Source of the DNA: Burkholderia plantarii
GTDB lineage: Bacteria > Pseudomonadota > Gammaproteobacteria > Burkholderiales > Burkholderiaceae
Assembly (NCBI RefSeq): GCF_001411805.1
Contig: NZ_CP007212.1
Location: forward strand, 3,534,001 to 3,598,000
Length of the DNA stretch: 64,000 nucleotides
Reading direction: 5' to 3'
The translations under genes and the position numbers were made by a program. The notes below the pieces were generated by a model. It did no database searches. It was not told the DNA's origin and worked only from the letters and a program-made list of their open reading frames with translations. This document shows, in pieces, positions 32,856 to 40,484 of this stretch. Positions within the stretch are counted from its first letter, which is position 1. Each line of letters starts with the position of its first letter.

Positions 32856-33902
32856 ATGTCCACCGCGTCCCCTCCCTCGCCACTCGCCGGGCCCGAAGAC
32901 CCGGCCGGCACCCCGCGCTACCGCGCGCCGCGCTGGCTGCCCAACAGCCACGCGCAGACCATCTTCCCGGCCCTGTTCGGGCGCCGCCCCGCCGTGGTCT
33001 ACCGGCGCGAGCGCTGGGACACGCCCGACGGCGACTTCATCGATCTCGACTGGCTGAGCCATCCGGCCGGCGCCGAACCGGCGCCCGACGCGCCGCTGAT
33101 GGTGGTGTTCCACGGCCTCGAGGGCAACTCCGACTCGCGTTACGCGCTGCTGCTGATGGCCGCCGCGCGCGAACGCGGCTGGCACGGCGTGGTGCCGCAT
33201 TTCCGCAGCTGCAGCGGCGAGATGAACCGGCTGCCGCGCTTCTATCATCTGGCCGACGGCGCCGAGGTGGACTGGATCCTGCGCCGGCTCGGCAACGGCC
33301 ATCGCGGTCCGGTGCTCGCGGTCGGCGTGTCGCTCGGCGGCAACGTGCTGCTGCACTGGCTCGGCGAGCGGCGCGGCGATCGGGCGATCGTCACGGCGGC
33401 GGCGGCCGTGTCGACGCCGCTCGACGTCCACGCCGGCGGCCTCGCGATCTCGCAGGGCTTCTCGATGGTCTACACGCGCTCGTTCCTGAAGACCCTGAAG
33501 ATCAAGGCCTCGGCCAAGCTGATCCAGCATCCGGGGCTGTTCGACGCGAGCCGGATGCTGGCCGCGCGCACCATGCACGAGTTCGACGACATCGTCACCG
33601 CGCCGCTGCACGGCTTCGCGAGCGCCGACGACTACTGGACCCGCGCCACCACGCGCCCGCTGCTGCGCGCCATCGAGATCCCGACGCTGCTGCTGAACGC
33701 GCGCAACGATCCGTTCCTGCCCGCCTCGGCGCTGCCGGGGCCGGCCGACGTCGCACAGGCCGTCGAACTGGACCAGCCCGCGCACGGCGGCCACGTCGGC
33801 TTCATGACCGGCCCGTTCCCCGGGCAGGACGACTGGATGCCGCTGCGCGTGCTCCGTTTCCTTTCCCGCTTCGCGCCCTCGGCGCTCGCCAGACATGGAT
33901 GA
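32856..33902 (+). CDS. YheT-family alpha/beta hydrolase
   Basis: 348 residues. The YheT signatures are visible: W-L-P-N-S-H-A-Q-T-I-F-P near the N terminus, MVVFHGLEGNSDSRYA (oxyanion region), and PHFRSCSGEMNRLPRFYH. The nucleophile is in VGVSLGGNVLL, the Asp in NARNDPFLP and the His in HGGHVGF. It is probably an esterase of short acyl chains; the physiological substrate is unknown. The ATG at 32856 is used because upstream codons overlap the NTF2-like gene. The downstream gene overlaps its last eight bases. Confidence 0.9.
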   Translation: MSTASPPSPLAGPEDPAGTPRYRAPRWLPNSHAQTIFPALFGRRPAVVYRRERWDTPDGDFIDLDWLSHPAGAEPAPDAPLMVVFHGLEGNSDSRYALLLMAAARERGWHGVVPHFRSCSGEMNRLPRFYHLADGAEVDWILRRLGNGHRGPVLAVGVSLGGNVLLHWLGERRGDRAIVTAAAAVSTPLDVHAGGLAISQGFSMVYTRSFLKTLKIKASAKLIQHPGLFDASRMLAARTMHEFDDIVTAPLHGFASADDYWTRATTRPLLRAIEIPTLLLNARNDPFLPASALPGPADVAQAVELDQPAHGGHVGFMTGPFPGQDDWMPLRVLRFLSRFAPSALARHG

Positions 33903-34509
33903 GATCGTCCGCCAGGCCCTCGCCAGATGGCCGAACGTGCCGCACTGCACCGGCTGGCTGCGGCTCGACCGGCGCGGCGACTGGCGCATGCGCGACGAGG
34001 CCGCCCAGGCCGCCGGCGCGCCCGGCTCGCCGATCCGGCACGCCGCGCTGATCGCGTTCATCACGCGCAACTACGCGTGCGACGAGGCCGGCCAGTGGTT
34101 CTTCCAGAACGGGCCGCAGCGCGTGTACGTGGAGCTGGCCTACACGCCGTGGGTCGTGCGGCTCGCCGCTGCCACCGATGACGCGGACGGCGCGCTGACG
34201 CTGACCGACCAGGCCGGCGCGCCGTTCGAGCCGGCCGCCGCCTGGCTCGACGACGCGGGCGGCGTGCTGTTCTCCGATGCCGGCGCGCCGCCGCGCGTGG
34301 CCGTGCTGCACGACCACGACCTCGACCTGTTCGCCGACCACGCCACGCTCGACGACGACGGCACCGGCGGCAGCTTCCACTGGCGGCCGGGCGTCGATCT
34401 CGCGCTCGCCGCGATCCGCCGCGACGAGGTGCCGGCGCGCTTCGCGTTCGTCGCGAGCCCGGCGGCCCGCGCCGGCGGTGCCGAGGCGCCGGGCACGGAC
34501 GGCAGCTAA
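33895..34509 (+). CDS. conserved hypothetical protein (Burkholderiales, DUF-type)
   Basis: 204 residues that I do not recognise as an enzyme. It is soluble, with no signal peptide. It begins MDEIVRQALARWPNVPHCTGWL, contains RHAALIAFITRNYACDEAGQWFFQNGPQRVYVELAY-like beta-rich sequence (here split: RHAALIAFITRNYACDEAG and QRVYVELAYTPWVVRL), and ends in an acidic and Ala/Gly-rich tail. The gene overlaps the YheT-like hydrolase gene by eight bases, so it is translationally coupled to it. Such pairs are common in Burkholderia, which suggests a linked but unknown function. Confidence 0.75.
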   Translation: MDEIVRQALARWPNVPHCTGWLRLDRRGDWRMRDEAAQAAGAPGSPIRHAALIAFITRNYACDEAGQWFFQNGPQRVYVELAYTPWVVRLAAATDDADGALTLTDQAGAPFEPAAAWLDDAGGVLFSDAGAPPRVAVLHDHDLDLFADHATLDDDGTGGSFHWRPGVDLALAAIRRDEVPARFAFVASPAARAGGAEAPGTDGS

Positions 34510-34520
34510 GGCACGCGGCC

Positions 34521-36212
34521 CTACCCGCGTTCGTCCCGGTCGGCCTGCTCTTCCTGGTAGCGCGCCTCGAAGTCGTGCAGCCGCGCGGTGATGATCGATT
34601 GCTCATAGAAGCCGACCGACTTGTCGTCGCGCGCCTCCTGCAGCTGGCGGATCGCCGACGGCCACGCGCCGCCGAGCGCGAGCTGTTCGGCCAGCGCGCG
34701 GCGCCGCATGATCGCGTCGCCGCCGCCCTGCGCCGCCTGCGCGAGATAGCGCCACCAGTCCGGCTGGCGCGGGTCCGACTGGGCCTGCCCCTGCGCGAGC
34801 GCCTGCGCCTCGCCGAAGCGCCTGGCCGCGAGCAGCGACTCCAGATGCATCGCGATCGCCGCGTGCGAGGCCGGCCAGCGCCGCTGCGCCGCCGCCGCGA
34901 GCCGCACCGCGTCGTCGGCGCGGCCCGCGCGGCGCGCGATGTCGGCGGCCAGCACGTCGAGGCTCGGCGAGCTGGCCGTCCGTGCCCCCTCGTCCGCCTC
35001 GAAACGTTCGAAACGTGCGCGCGCGGACGCGAGCGCCGCGTCCGCCTCCGGATAGTGGCCGAGCAGCATCTCGCCGAGCGCGATGCCGTACCAGTTCGCC
35101 GCCACGTTCGGCGCGAGCCGGTCGTCGATCTCGCCGCGCATGCGCCGCACCTCGTCGGCGATGTCGGACGGCGCGCGCAGCTGCAGGATCCGCAGCCGTG
35201 CGCGCACGAACGCGTATTCGCTCGACTGGCGCGGCTGGCGATACGGCGCGCGGCGCGCGCGGGCGTCCATGTCGGCGATCCGGTCGATCGTGAGCGGGTG
35301 GGTGCGCGCGTATTCGGGCACGCCCGCGTCGCCCATCGACGCGCGCTCCAGGCGCTCGAAGAAGCCCGGCATCCCGTACGGATCGAAGCCGGCGCCCGCG
35401 AGTAGTTGGAAGCCGACGCGGTCCGCCTCGCGCTCGGCGCCGCGCGAGAAGCGCAGCTGGTTGTCGACCGCGTAGGCCTGGCCGCCCACCGCGATCGCGC
35501 TGCCCAGGTCGCCGCTGCGCGCGAGCACGCCGGCCAGCACGCCGAGCAGCATCGCCGCGAGCGCCGCGTAGCCGGTCTTCTCGCTCGCGCCGAGCATGCG
35601 CGCGATGTGCCGCTGCAGCACGTGGCCCATTTCGTGGCCGAGCACCGAGGCCAGCTCGGACTCGGTGCGCGTCATGATCACGAGGCCGGTGTTCACGCCG
35701 ATGAAGCCGCCAGGCAGCGAGAACGCGTTGATCTGGCCGTCGCGCATCGGGAACAGGTCGAAATCGGGACGATCGCCGCCGATGAACTGCGCGGCCGCCG
35801 CGGCCGACAGCTTCGCCGCGACCGAATTCAGGTAGTCGCGCGCGAGCCAGTCGTCGAGATAATCGGGATCGCGCCGGATCTCGCGCATCACGCGCTCGCC
35901 GAGGCGGCGCTCGGCCTGCGGCGTCAGCGCGCCGCCCGAGCCGTCGCCGAGATCGGGCAGCTGCTGGTTCTGCAGCGGCCCGCGCAGGCTCGGCGCCGCC
36001 GCACCCGGCGTGCCCGCGAGCCGCGCGTGCTCGCCGCCGTAGGTGCCGAACACGCCCGGCGCGATCTCGGACGGAATCTCTGGCGCCGTGGAAATGGCGT
36101 CGAGAATGCGCGGCAGCGGCAGCGGCGGCGTGGGCGACGACTGCGCGCGGCTGCCCGGCGGCAGCGCGAGAACCAGCGACAGCGAGACGGTGAGCAGCGG
36201 TTTCAGACGCAT
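34521..36212 (-). CDS. M48-family periplasmic metalloprotease with TPR tail (BepA/YfgC-like)
   Basis: Outer-membrane quality-control protease that assists or degrades LptD/BAM clients in E. coli. 563 residues. Signal peptide (PLLTVSLSLVLALPPGSRAQ), a Pro-rich linker, then the zinc motif H193-E-M-G-H197 (VLGHEMGHVLQRH) with the distal E-x-E-A-D at about 260-264. The C-terminal ~250 residues form TPR-like helix pairs. The start at 36210-36212 (MRLKPLL) was chosen; an in-frame ATG nine bases upstream is equally possible. Divergent from moaC, with a shared 150-bp control region. Confidence 0.9.
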   Translation of the reverse strand: MRLKPLLTVSLSLVLALPPGSRAQSSPTPPLPLPRILDAISTAPEIPSEIAPGVFGTYGGEHARLAGTPGAAAPSLRGPLQNQQLPDLGDGSGGALTPQAERRLGERVMREIRRDPDYLDDWLARDYLNSVAAKLSAAAAAQFIGGDRPDFDLFPMRDGQINAFSLPGGFIGVNTGLVIMTRTESELASVLGHEMGHVLQRHIARMLGASEKTGYAALAAMLLGVLAGVLARSGDLGSAIAVGGQAYAVDNQLRFSRGAEREADRVGFQLLAGAGFDPYGMPGFFERLERASMGDAGVPEYARTHPLTIDRIADMDARARRAPYRQPRQSSEYAFVRARLRILQLRAPSDIADEVRRMRGEIDDRLAPNVAANWYGIALGEMLLGHYPEADAALASARARFERFEADEGARTASSPSLDVLAADIARRAGRADDAVRLAAAAQRRWPASHAAIAMHLESLLAARRFGEAQALAQGQAQSDPRQPDWWRYLAQAAQGGGDAIMRRRALAEQLALGGAWPSAIRQLQEARDDKSVGFYEQSIITARLHDFEARYQEEQADRDERG

Positions 36213-36312
36213 GGGTGACATCGAACGCGGCGGATGCGATGGGTGGCCCGCGGCGCGATTCGACGGCGGCGCGCGGCGCGCCCCGGAATCCACGCCGGGC
36301 GAATCGCGCACA

Positions 36313-36340
36313 TTGTACTGGGGCGGCGCGCTGCTATGAT
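36313..36340 (+). promoter_or_regulatory. sigma70 promoter of moaC
   Basis: TTGTAC (36313-36318) and TATGAT (36335-36340) separated by 16 bases, 25 bases before the moaC ATG. This leaves a very short leader. Confidence 0.65.
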
Positions 36341-36365
36341 GGGCGCCCATCTTCAGGAGCGCATC

Positions 36366-36845
36366 ATGTCAGGACTGACTCACTTCGACGCGGCGGGCCA
36401 CGCGCATATGGTGGACGTCGGCGACAAACAGGAAACGCGTCGGGTCGCCGTGGCACGCGGCGCGATCCGGATGCTGCCCGACACGCTCGCGCTGATCCGC
36501 GACGGCCGCGCGAAGAAGGGCGACGTGATCGGCGTGGCGCGGATCGCGGCGATCCAGGGCGCGAAGCGCACGTCCGACCTGATTCCGCTCTGCCATCCGC
36601 TCGCGCTGACGCGCGTGACGGTCGATTTCGCGTTCGACGAGGCGCTGCCGGGCGTGCGGTGTACGGCGCAGGTGGAGACGCTCGGCCGGACCGGGGTGGA
36701 GATGGAGGCGCTGACGGCCGTGCAGGTCGGGCTGCTGACCGTTTATGACATGTGCAAGGCGGTGGATCGGGGGATGGTGATCACCGATGTGGGGGTGGTG
36801 GAGAAGAAGGGCGGGAAATCGGGGGATTGGGTGGCGGCGGTCTGA
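36366..36845 (+). CDS. moaC: cyclic pyranopterin monophosphate synthase
   Basis: Makes cyclic pyranopterin monophosphate in molybdenum-cofactor synthesis, acting after MoaA. 160 residues, the family length. Conserved segments: [49 protein letters not shown], and [23 protein letters not shown] with KGGKSG near the end. Preceded by AGGAG at 36355-36359. It stands alone; the other moa/mog genes are not nearby. Confidence 0.97.
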   Translation: MSGLTHFDAAGHAHMVDVGDKQETRRVAVARGAIRMLPDTLALIRDGRAKKGDVIGVARIAAIQGAKRTSDLIPLCHPLALTRVTVDFAFDEALPGVRCTAQVETLGRTGVEMEALTAVQVGLLTVYDMCKAVDRGMVITDVGVVEKKGGKSGDWVAAV

Positions 36846-36954
36846 GCCCCTGCCAGCTTCACACCGATGCGCAGGGCGGGCCGCCGCTCCACGCGACGCG
36901 ACCCGCTGTCGAAGGTGGAAATACCCCCTCCCCGCCCCCACCGCCGACACCAAC

Positions 36955-38082
36955 TCAGAACGCAGTCCGAATCCCCACGCGCGCGACGGTCTGATTCCCC
37001 GTGGACGATTCGTCGAGCGCGCCGATCGACGCATTCTGGTTGCCCGACGCGTGCTGATAAAGGCCTTGCAGATACACCTCGGTGCGTCGCGACAGGTGGT
37101 AGCCCACCGTCAACCCGATCTCGTTGTAATGCGGGCTGTTGAGCGGCGCCGTGACGTGAACCGACGGGTTCGCCTTCAGGCCGTCGATCTGGACCGACGA
37201 GCTCGTATACAGGTACATCATCGCCAGATACCACGCCGACGTGACGTCGTATTTCGCGTTGAACTCGATGTTGTCGAATCGCACGTGGCGCAGGACCGTG
37301 TTCACCGGCGCGCCGTCGAGATTCGTATGCGTGTACACCAAACCAAACGTCGCCGCACCGAACGCGTAGCCGAGGCCCGCGGCCGCCACCGTCTGCTTGG
37401 CCGCCTCGTAGGGCGTCCCCACCGCGGCGCCGCTCGTGTTCAGATCCTCGCCGTCGACATCCGTGAACCCCGCCGCGGCCACCAGCGAGCCGAGCCGATA
37501 GCGCGCGCCCACGCTCCAGGCGCGGTTCGACGCGAAGCCGCCGGCCTGGTTGCTGAAGCCGTAAAGGCCGCCGAACTGCAGCCCCGCGTATTCCGGGCTC
37601 GCGTACTTGATCGCGTTGTTGATGCGGAACGTTTCGTCGAGATTGTCGGCATCGAACGGGTGCGAGAACAACGATCCGCCCCAGCTGCCGGCCGCGCTCA
37701 GCGGCGCGACGTAGTCGACCACGGAATCGTACTGGCGGCCGAGCGTGACCGTGCCGAGGCGCTCCGACGACAGGCCGACGAACGCCTGACGGCCGAACAT
37801 CTCGCCGCTTTGCGACAGCGCGCCGTTGTTGATGCTGAAACCGTTTTCGAGCTGGAAGACCGCATGCAGGCCGCCGCCCAGATCCTCGCTGCCCTTCAGG
37901 CCCCAGCGGTCGCCAAGCTGGCGGTTGCCGCTCACCAGGGCGTAGTCCGATTTCCCGCCCAGATTGCTGACGTACTCGAAACCCTCGTCGATCGTCCCGT
38001 ACAGCGTGACGCTGCTCTGTGCATGAGCCAGGCCGGCGGAGACGGCCAGCATCGCCGGGACCAGCGTTTTTGCGATTTTCAT
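36955..38082 (-). CDS. Gram-negative general porin (OmpC/Omp38-like, beta-proteobacterial type)
   Basis: 375-residue outer-membrane trimeric channel. Signal peptide (AKTLVPAMLAVSAGLAHA, cleaved before QSSVTLYG), then the family start SSVTLYGTIDEGFEYVSN, the loop-3 segment after RQAFVGLSSERLGTVTLGRQYD, and the C-terminal strand ending in ...VARVGIRTAF with terminal Phe needed for BAM recognition. 16 strands expected. The 870 bp or more of neighbouring T6SS genes on the same strand are not obviously linked. Burkholderia carry many such paralogues, so no specific name is given. Confidence 0.93.
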   Translation of the reverse strand: MKIAKTLVPAMLAVSAGLAHAQSSVTLYGTIDEGFEYVSNLGGKSDYALVSGNRQLGDRWGLKGSEDLGGGLHAVFQLENGFSINNGALSQSGEMFGRQAFVGLSSERLGTVTLGRQYDSVVDYVAPLSAAGSWGGSLFSHPFDADNLDETFRINNAIKYASPEYAGLQFGGLYGFSNQAGGFASNRAWSVGARYRLGSLVAAAGFTDVDGEDLNTSGAAVGTPYEAAKQTVAAAGLGYAFGAATFGLVYTHTNLDGAPVNTVLRHVRFDNIEFNAKYDVTSAWYLAMMYLYTSSSVQIDGLKANPSVHVTAPLNSPHYNEIGLTVGYHLSRRTEVYLQGLYQHASGNQNASIGALDESSTGNQTVARVGIRTAF

Positions 38083-38356
38083 GAATTCCCCGTGAAGCGC
38101 GTTTGGTTCGTGATGATGTTTTGCGCGGCAACTACGACTGCGGACGGGGATTCTAGAGAGCCAAACTTTCGCGGCGTTTACCGGTGTGGCCGCGGCGCGA
38201 CACGTGCAGGATGACGATTGATTTCGGATCCGGACCTGAGGCGGATTTCGAGGCACGGCAAGCCGCGACGCTCGTCGTGAGCCGCAGGGAAAACGAAGCA
38301 TCCCGTCAGCGAATTGCAATCAACGCGCAATCGATTCACGCGCTCCACCACCCGCC

Positions 38357-39307
38357 TCACGGCTTCGGCACCGCCACGCCTGCAATCGCCGGATCGGTCC
38401 AGTCGGTCAGAATGCGCGCCCCGGCGGCCCGCGCCTTCGCCTCGGCCGCATGCCGCTGCTGCAGGAACGCGGGTATCTCGCTCGCGTACTTGGCCCGGGC
38501 CGCCTCATAGGTCGGCCCGAACGTGTCGAGCCACGCGGTTTCCGACTGAATCCGCAGATCGAGCCGATCACCGAGCGTAATCGGCAGATCGGCGGAGCGC
38601 TCGTCGCGCTCGTATTTCAGTTCGACGAATTTCCCGTCCGCATACCATTGCCAGAGCGTGGTGCCGCCGTGCGACAGATGCCGCCAGTCGTCCAGCGTCA
38701 ACGCGTAGCCCGGATCGGCCTCCACCAGCGACGGCGAGGCCGCATAGGTCGGCCCGGCGTAGCTCTCCGGCGTGAAGGAATAGGTGCGCTTGCCTTCGAG
38801 GCGCGGCGACGAGAGCGGAATGTAGCGCTTCCAGCCGGCCTGCCGGATCACCTGCAGCACGCCCGCCACGTAGCGGTACATCGCCTGGTCGTAGGCGTCG
38901 AACGCGGCCGTGTCGTGGACGTCGGCGGGCGAGACCGGCACCTTGAACACGACGTGGATGGTGCGGACCTTGCCGCCCTCCTCGGTGTCGGACATGAACT
39001 CGACGTCGGACGCCTGCGGCAGCAGCATGCCGTGCCTCGCGTCGCGGAACTCGAACACCGGCTCGACGCCGGTCGCGATCCGGCTCGCGTCGTACATCAA
39101 GGCGGTGGAGAGCTGCGAACGCTTGACGGGGACCCGCGCCGTGCGGACCACCTCGTCGCCGTTGTCGCCGATCCCGAAGCTCAAATCAGGTTGCATGGTC
39201 GTGGTCCCGTTGCGCGCCATCGAGGGTGCCGTCATGTGCCAGCCGTAACCGCCCGCGCACGATGCGACGAGCAGCGCGAGTATCGCGAAGCGCAGGCGCC
39301 TACGCAT
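38357..39307 (-). CDS. putative periplasmic lipoprotein, candidate T6SS immunity protein
   Basis: 316 residues, not recognised. The N terminus is a short lipoprotein signal (FAILALLVASCAGG, Cys17), so the protein is likely exported and anchored in a membrane facing the periplasm. The rest is soluble, alternating strands and helices (for example VRTIHVVFKVPVSPADVHD and TLWQWYADGKFVELKYERD). Its ATG overlaps the last eight bases of the candidate effector gene, which lies directly behind vgrG. This vgrG-effector-lipoprotein order matches known T6SS phospholipase or peptidoglycan effectors with lipoprotein immunity partners. That it neutralises the neighbour is inference from position and localisation. 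Confidence 0.6.
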   Translation of the reverse strand: MRRRLRFAILALLVASCAGGYGWHMTAPSMARNGTTTMQPDLSFGIGDNGDEVVRTARVPVKRSQLSTALMYDASRIATGVEPVFEFRDARHGMLLPQASDVEFMSDTEEGGKVRTIHVVFKVPVSPADVHDTAAFDAYDQAMYRYVAGVLQVIRQAGWKRYIPLSSPRLEGKRTYSFTPESYAGPTYAASPSLVEADPGYALTLDDWRHLSHGGTTLWQWYADGKFVELKYERDERSADLPITLGDRLDLRIQSETAWLDTFGPTYEAARAKYASEIPAFLQQRHAAEAKARAAGARILTDWTDPAIAGVAVPKP

Positions 39308-40466
39308 CCTTCCAGCCCGCGATCGTGGAAATCTGCTGGATCATGTACGGCCGGTAGCGCTGGCTCGACATCAGCGCGTGGTACTTGTCGAGGATCTTTC
39401 TCACGTATTTCATGCGTTCGGTCGCGTCGTAGAGGCTGCCGTCCTTGCGCTCCATGGTGACCTTGATGTCATTCTCGCCGAGGCCAGCCGATTTCAGCCG
39501 AGCATCGTTCGGGTCGATGGCCGCCGAGGCGTTGAAGAACAGCGTCGGATCCTTCGCGCCGGAAACGAGCCGCAATACGGGCAGCCGGCCGAAATCGTTC
39601 ATGTCGATCGCGTCGCGAAACTCCTGATGGTTGTACACCATCGCCTGCAGGTGCATCGTCTGCTCGTGCAGCAGGAACTGCCACGCCGCCTTGTAGGCCA
39701 GGTCGGGGCGCTGCTGCATGCCCGCCGATTCGTAGCTCTCCAGCAGCGCGAAGCCGTTCGACAGATAGCCCGTCACCTTGCACTCCTCCATTTCCGCGAT
39801 CGCCGCGCCATCGCGGATCATGTCGCCGCCGATCACCCACAGCGGGTTCGACCTCTTCTTCAGCTCGTCGATCAGCCCGTTGTTCTGCCCCATCGCCCAC
39901 GGCAGGTCCCGCACGATCTTCTGCACCACGTCGTCGTAGCTCGACACGCTGCGGCGGGACTTGCAGTGCTCGAACAGATCCTTGCCGTACTGCCGGTAGA
40001 ACAGGTGCCAGGTCGTGACCTCGAGGAACACCCACAGGTTGCCCTTGGCCAGATAGTAGAACGTGACGATCGCCGACATCCGCGCCTGCCCGAGCGCCGA
40101 TTGCGCCTTGTCCCACGACAGGAAGTGCAGCGCGAGGTCCATGCCGGCCACCACTTCCTTGGCCGCGAACGCGGCGAGGCCGGGCCAGTAGAAACGTCCG
40201 GCCTTGTCGGTGCCCTCGTCGCCGAGGAACAGCTGCGCGTAGTTGCCGGCGGTGCGCTTCGCGCGCCGCATCGGATCCTTCAGGAAGGTCAGCCCGTCCG
40301 CTTCCAGCGCGATGTTGTCCATCTGGACCATCGACCACTGATGCTCGCATTTGAGCGTGCAATCCTTGCACGAATCCGGCGTCTGGTTCAGCGTGCTCTC
40401 GCCGAGCAGGCCGCCCTTCAGATACACCGTGCCTTCCTCCTGATTCACCAGCGATGAGTCCGCCAC
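39300..40466 (-). CDS. candidate T6SS effector encoded behind vgrG (unrecognised family)
   Basis: 388 residues, starting with GTG at 40464-40466 behind a strong GGGAGG, 18 bases after the vgrG stop. No signal peptide. The N terminus has a C33-x2-C36-x3-C40 cluster (SCKDCTLKC) that looks like a metal site. The middle is rich in aromatic and helix-forming residues (FYWPGLAAFAAKEVVAGMD, MSAIVTFYYLAKGNLWVFLE). A L-L-H-E-Q-T-x2-L-Q-x-M-V-Y segment lies at 265-278; this recalls DUF2515-type proteins, from memory and unverified. No PAAR, Rhs, lipase GxSxG or amidase motif is seen. The position between vgrG and a lipoprotein gene argues strongly for a VgrG-delivered toxin acting in the periplasm or membrane; its activity is unknown. 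Confidence 0.6.
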   Translation of the reverse strand: MADSSLVNQEEGTVYLKGGLLGESTLNQTPDSCKDCTLKCEHQWSMVQMDNIALEADGLTFLKDPMRRAKRTAGNYAQLFLGDEGTDKAGRFYWPGLAAFAAKEVVAGMDLALHFLSWDKAQSALGQARMSAIVTFYYLAKGNLWVFLEVTTWHLFYRQYGKDLFEHCKSRRSVSSYDDVVQKIVRDLPWAMGQNNGLIDELKKRSNPLWVIGGDMIRDGAAIAEMEECKVTGYLSNGFALLESYESAGMQQRPDLAYKAAWQFLLHEQTMHLQAMVYNHQEFRDAIDMNDFGRLPVLRLVSGAKDPTLFFNASAAIDPNDARLKSAGLGENDIKVTMERKDGSLYDATERMKYVRKILDKYHALMSSQRYRPYMIQQISTIAGWKDA

Positions 40467-40484
40467 GCGAGCCTCCCGGTTGCG

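Noticed and set aside
36955..38082. Porin as part of the T6SS cluster
   Set aside because: It is a typical stand-alone general porin separated by 274 bp from the lipoprotein gene, and nothing links it to secretion.
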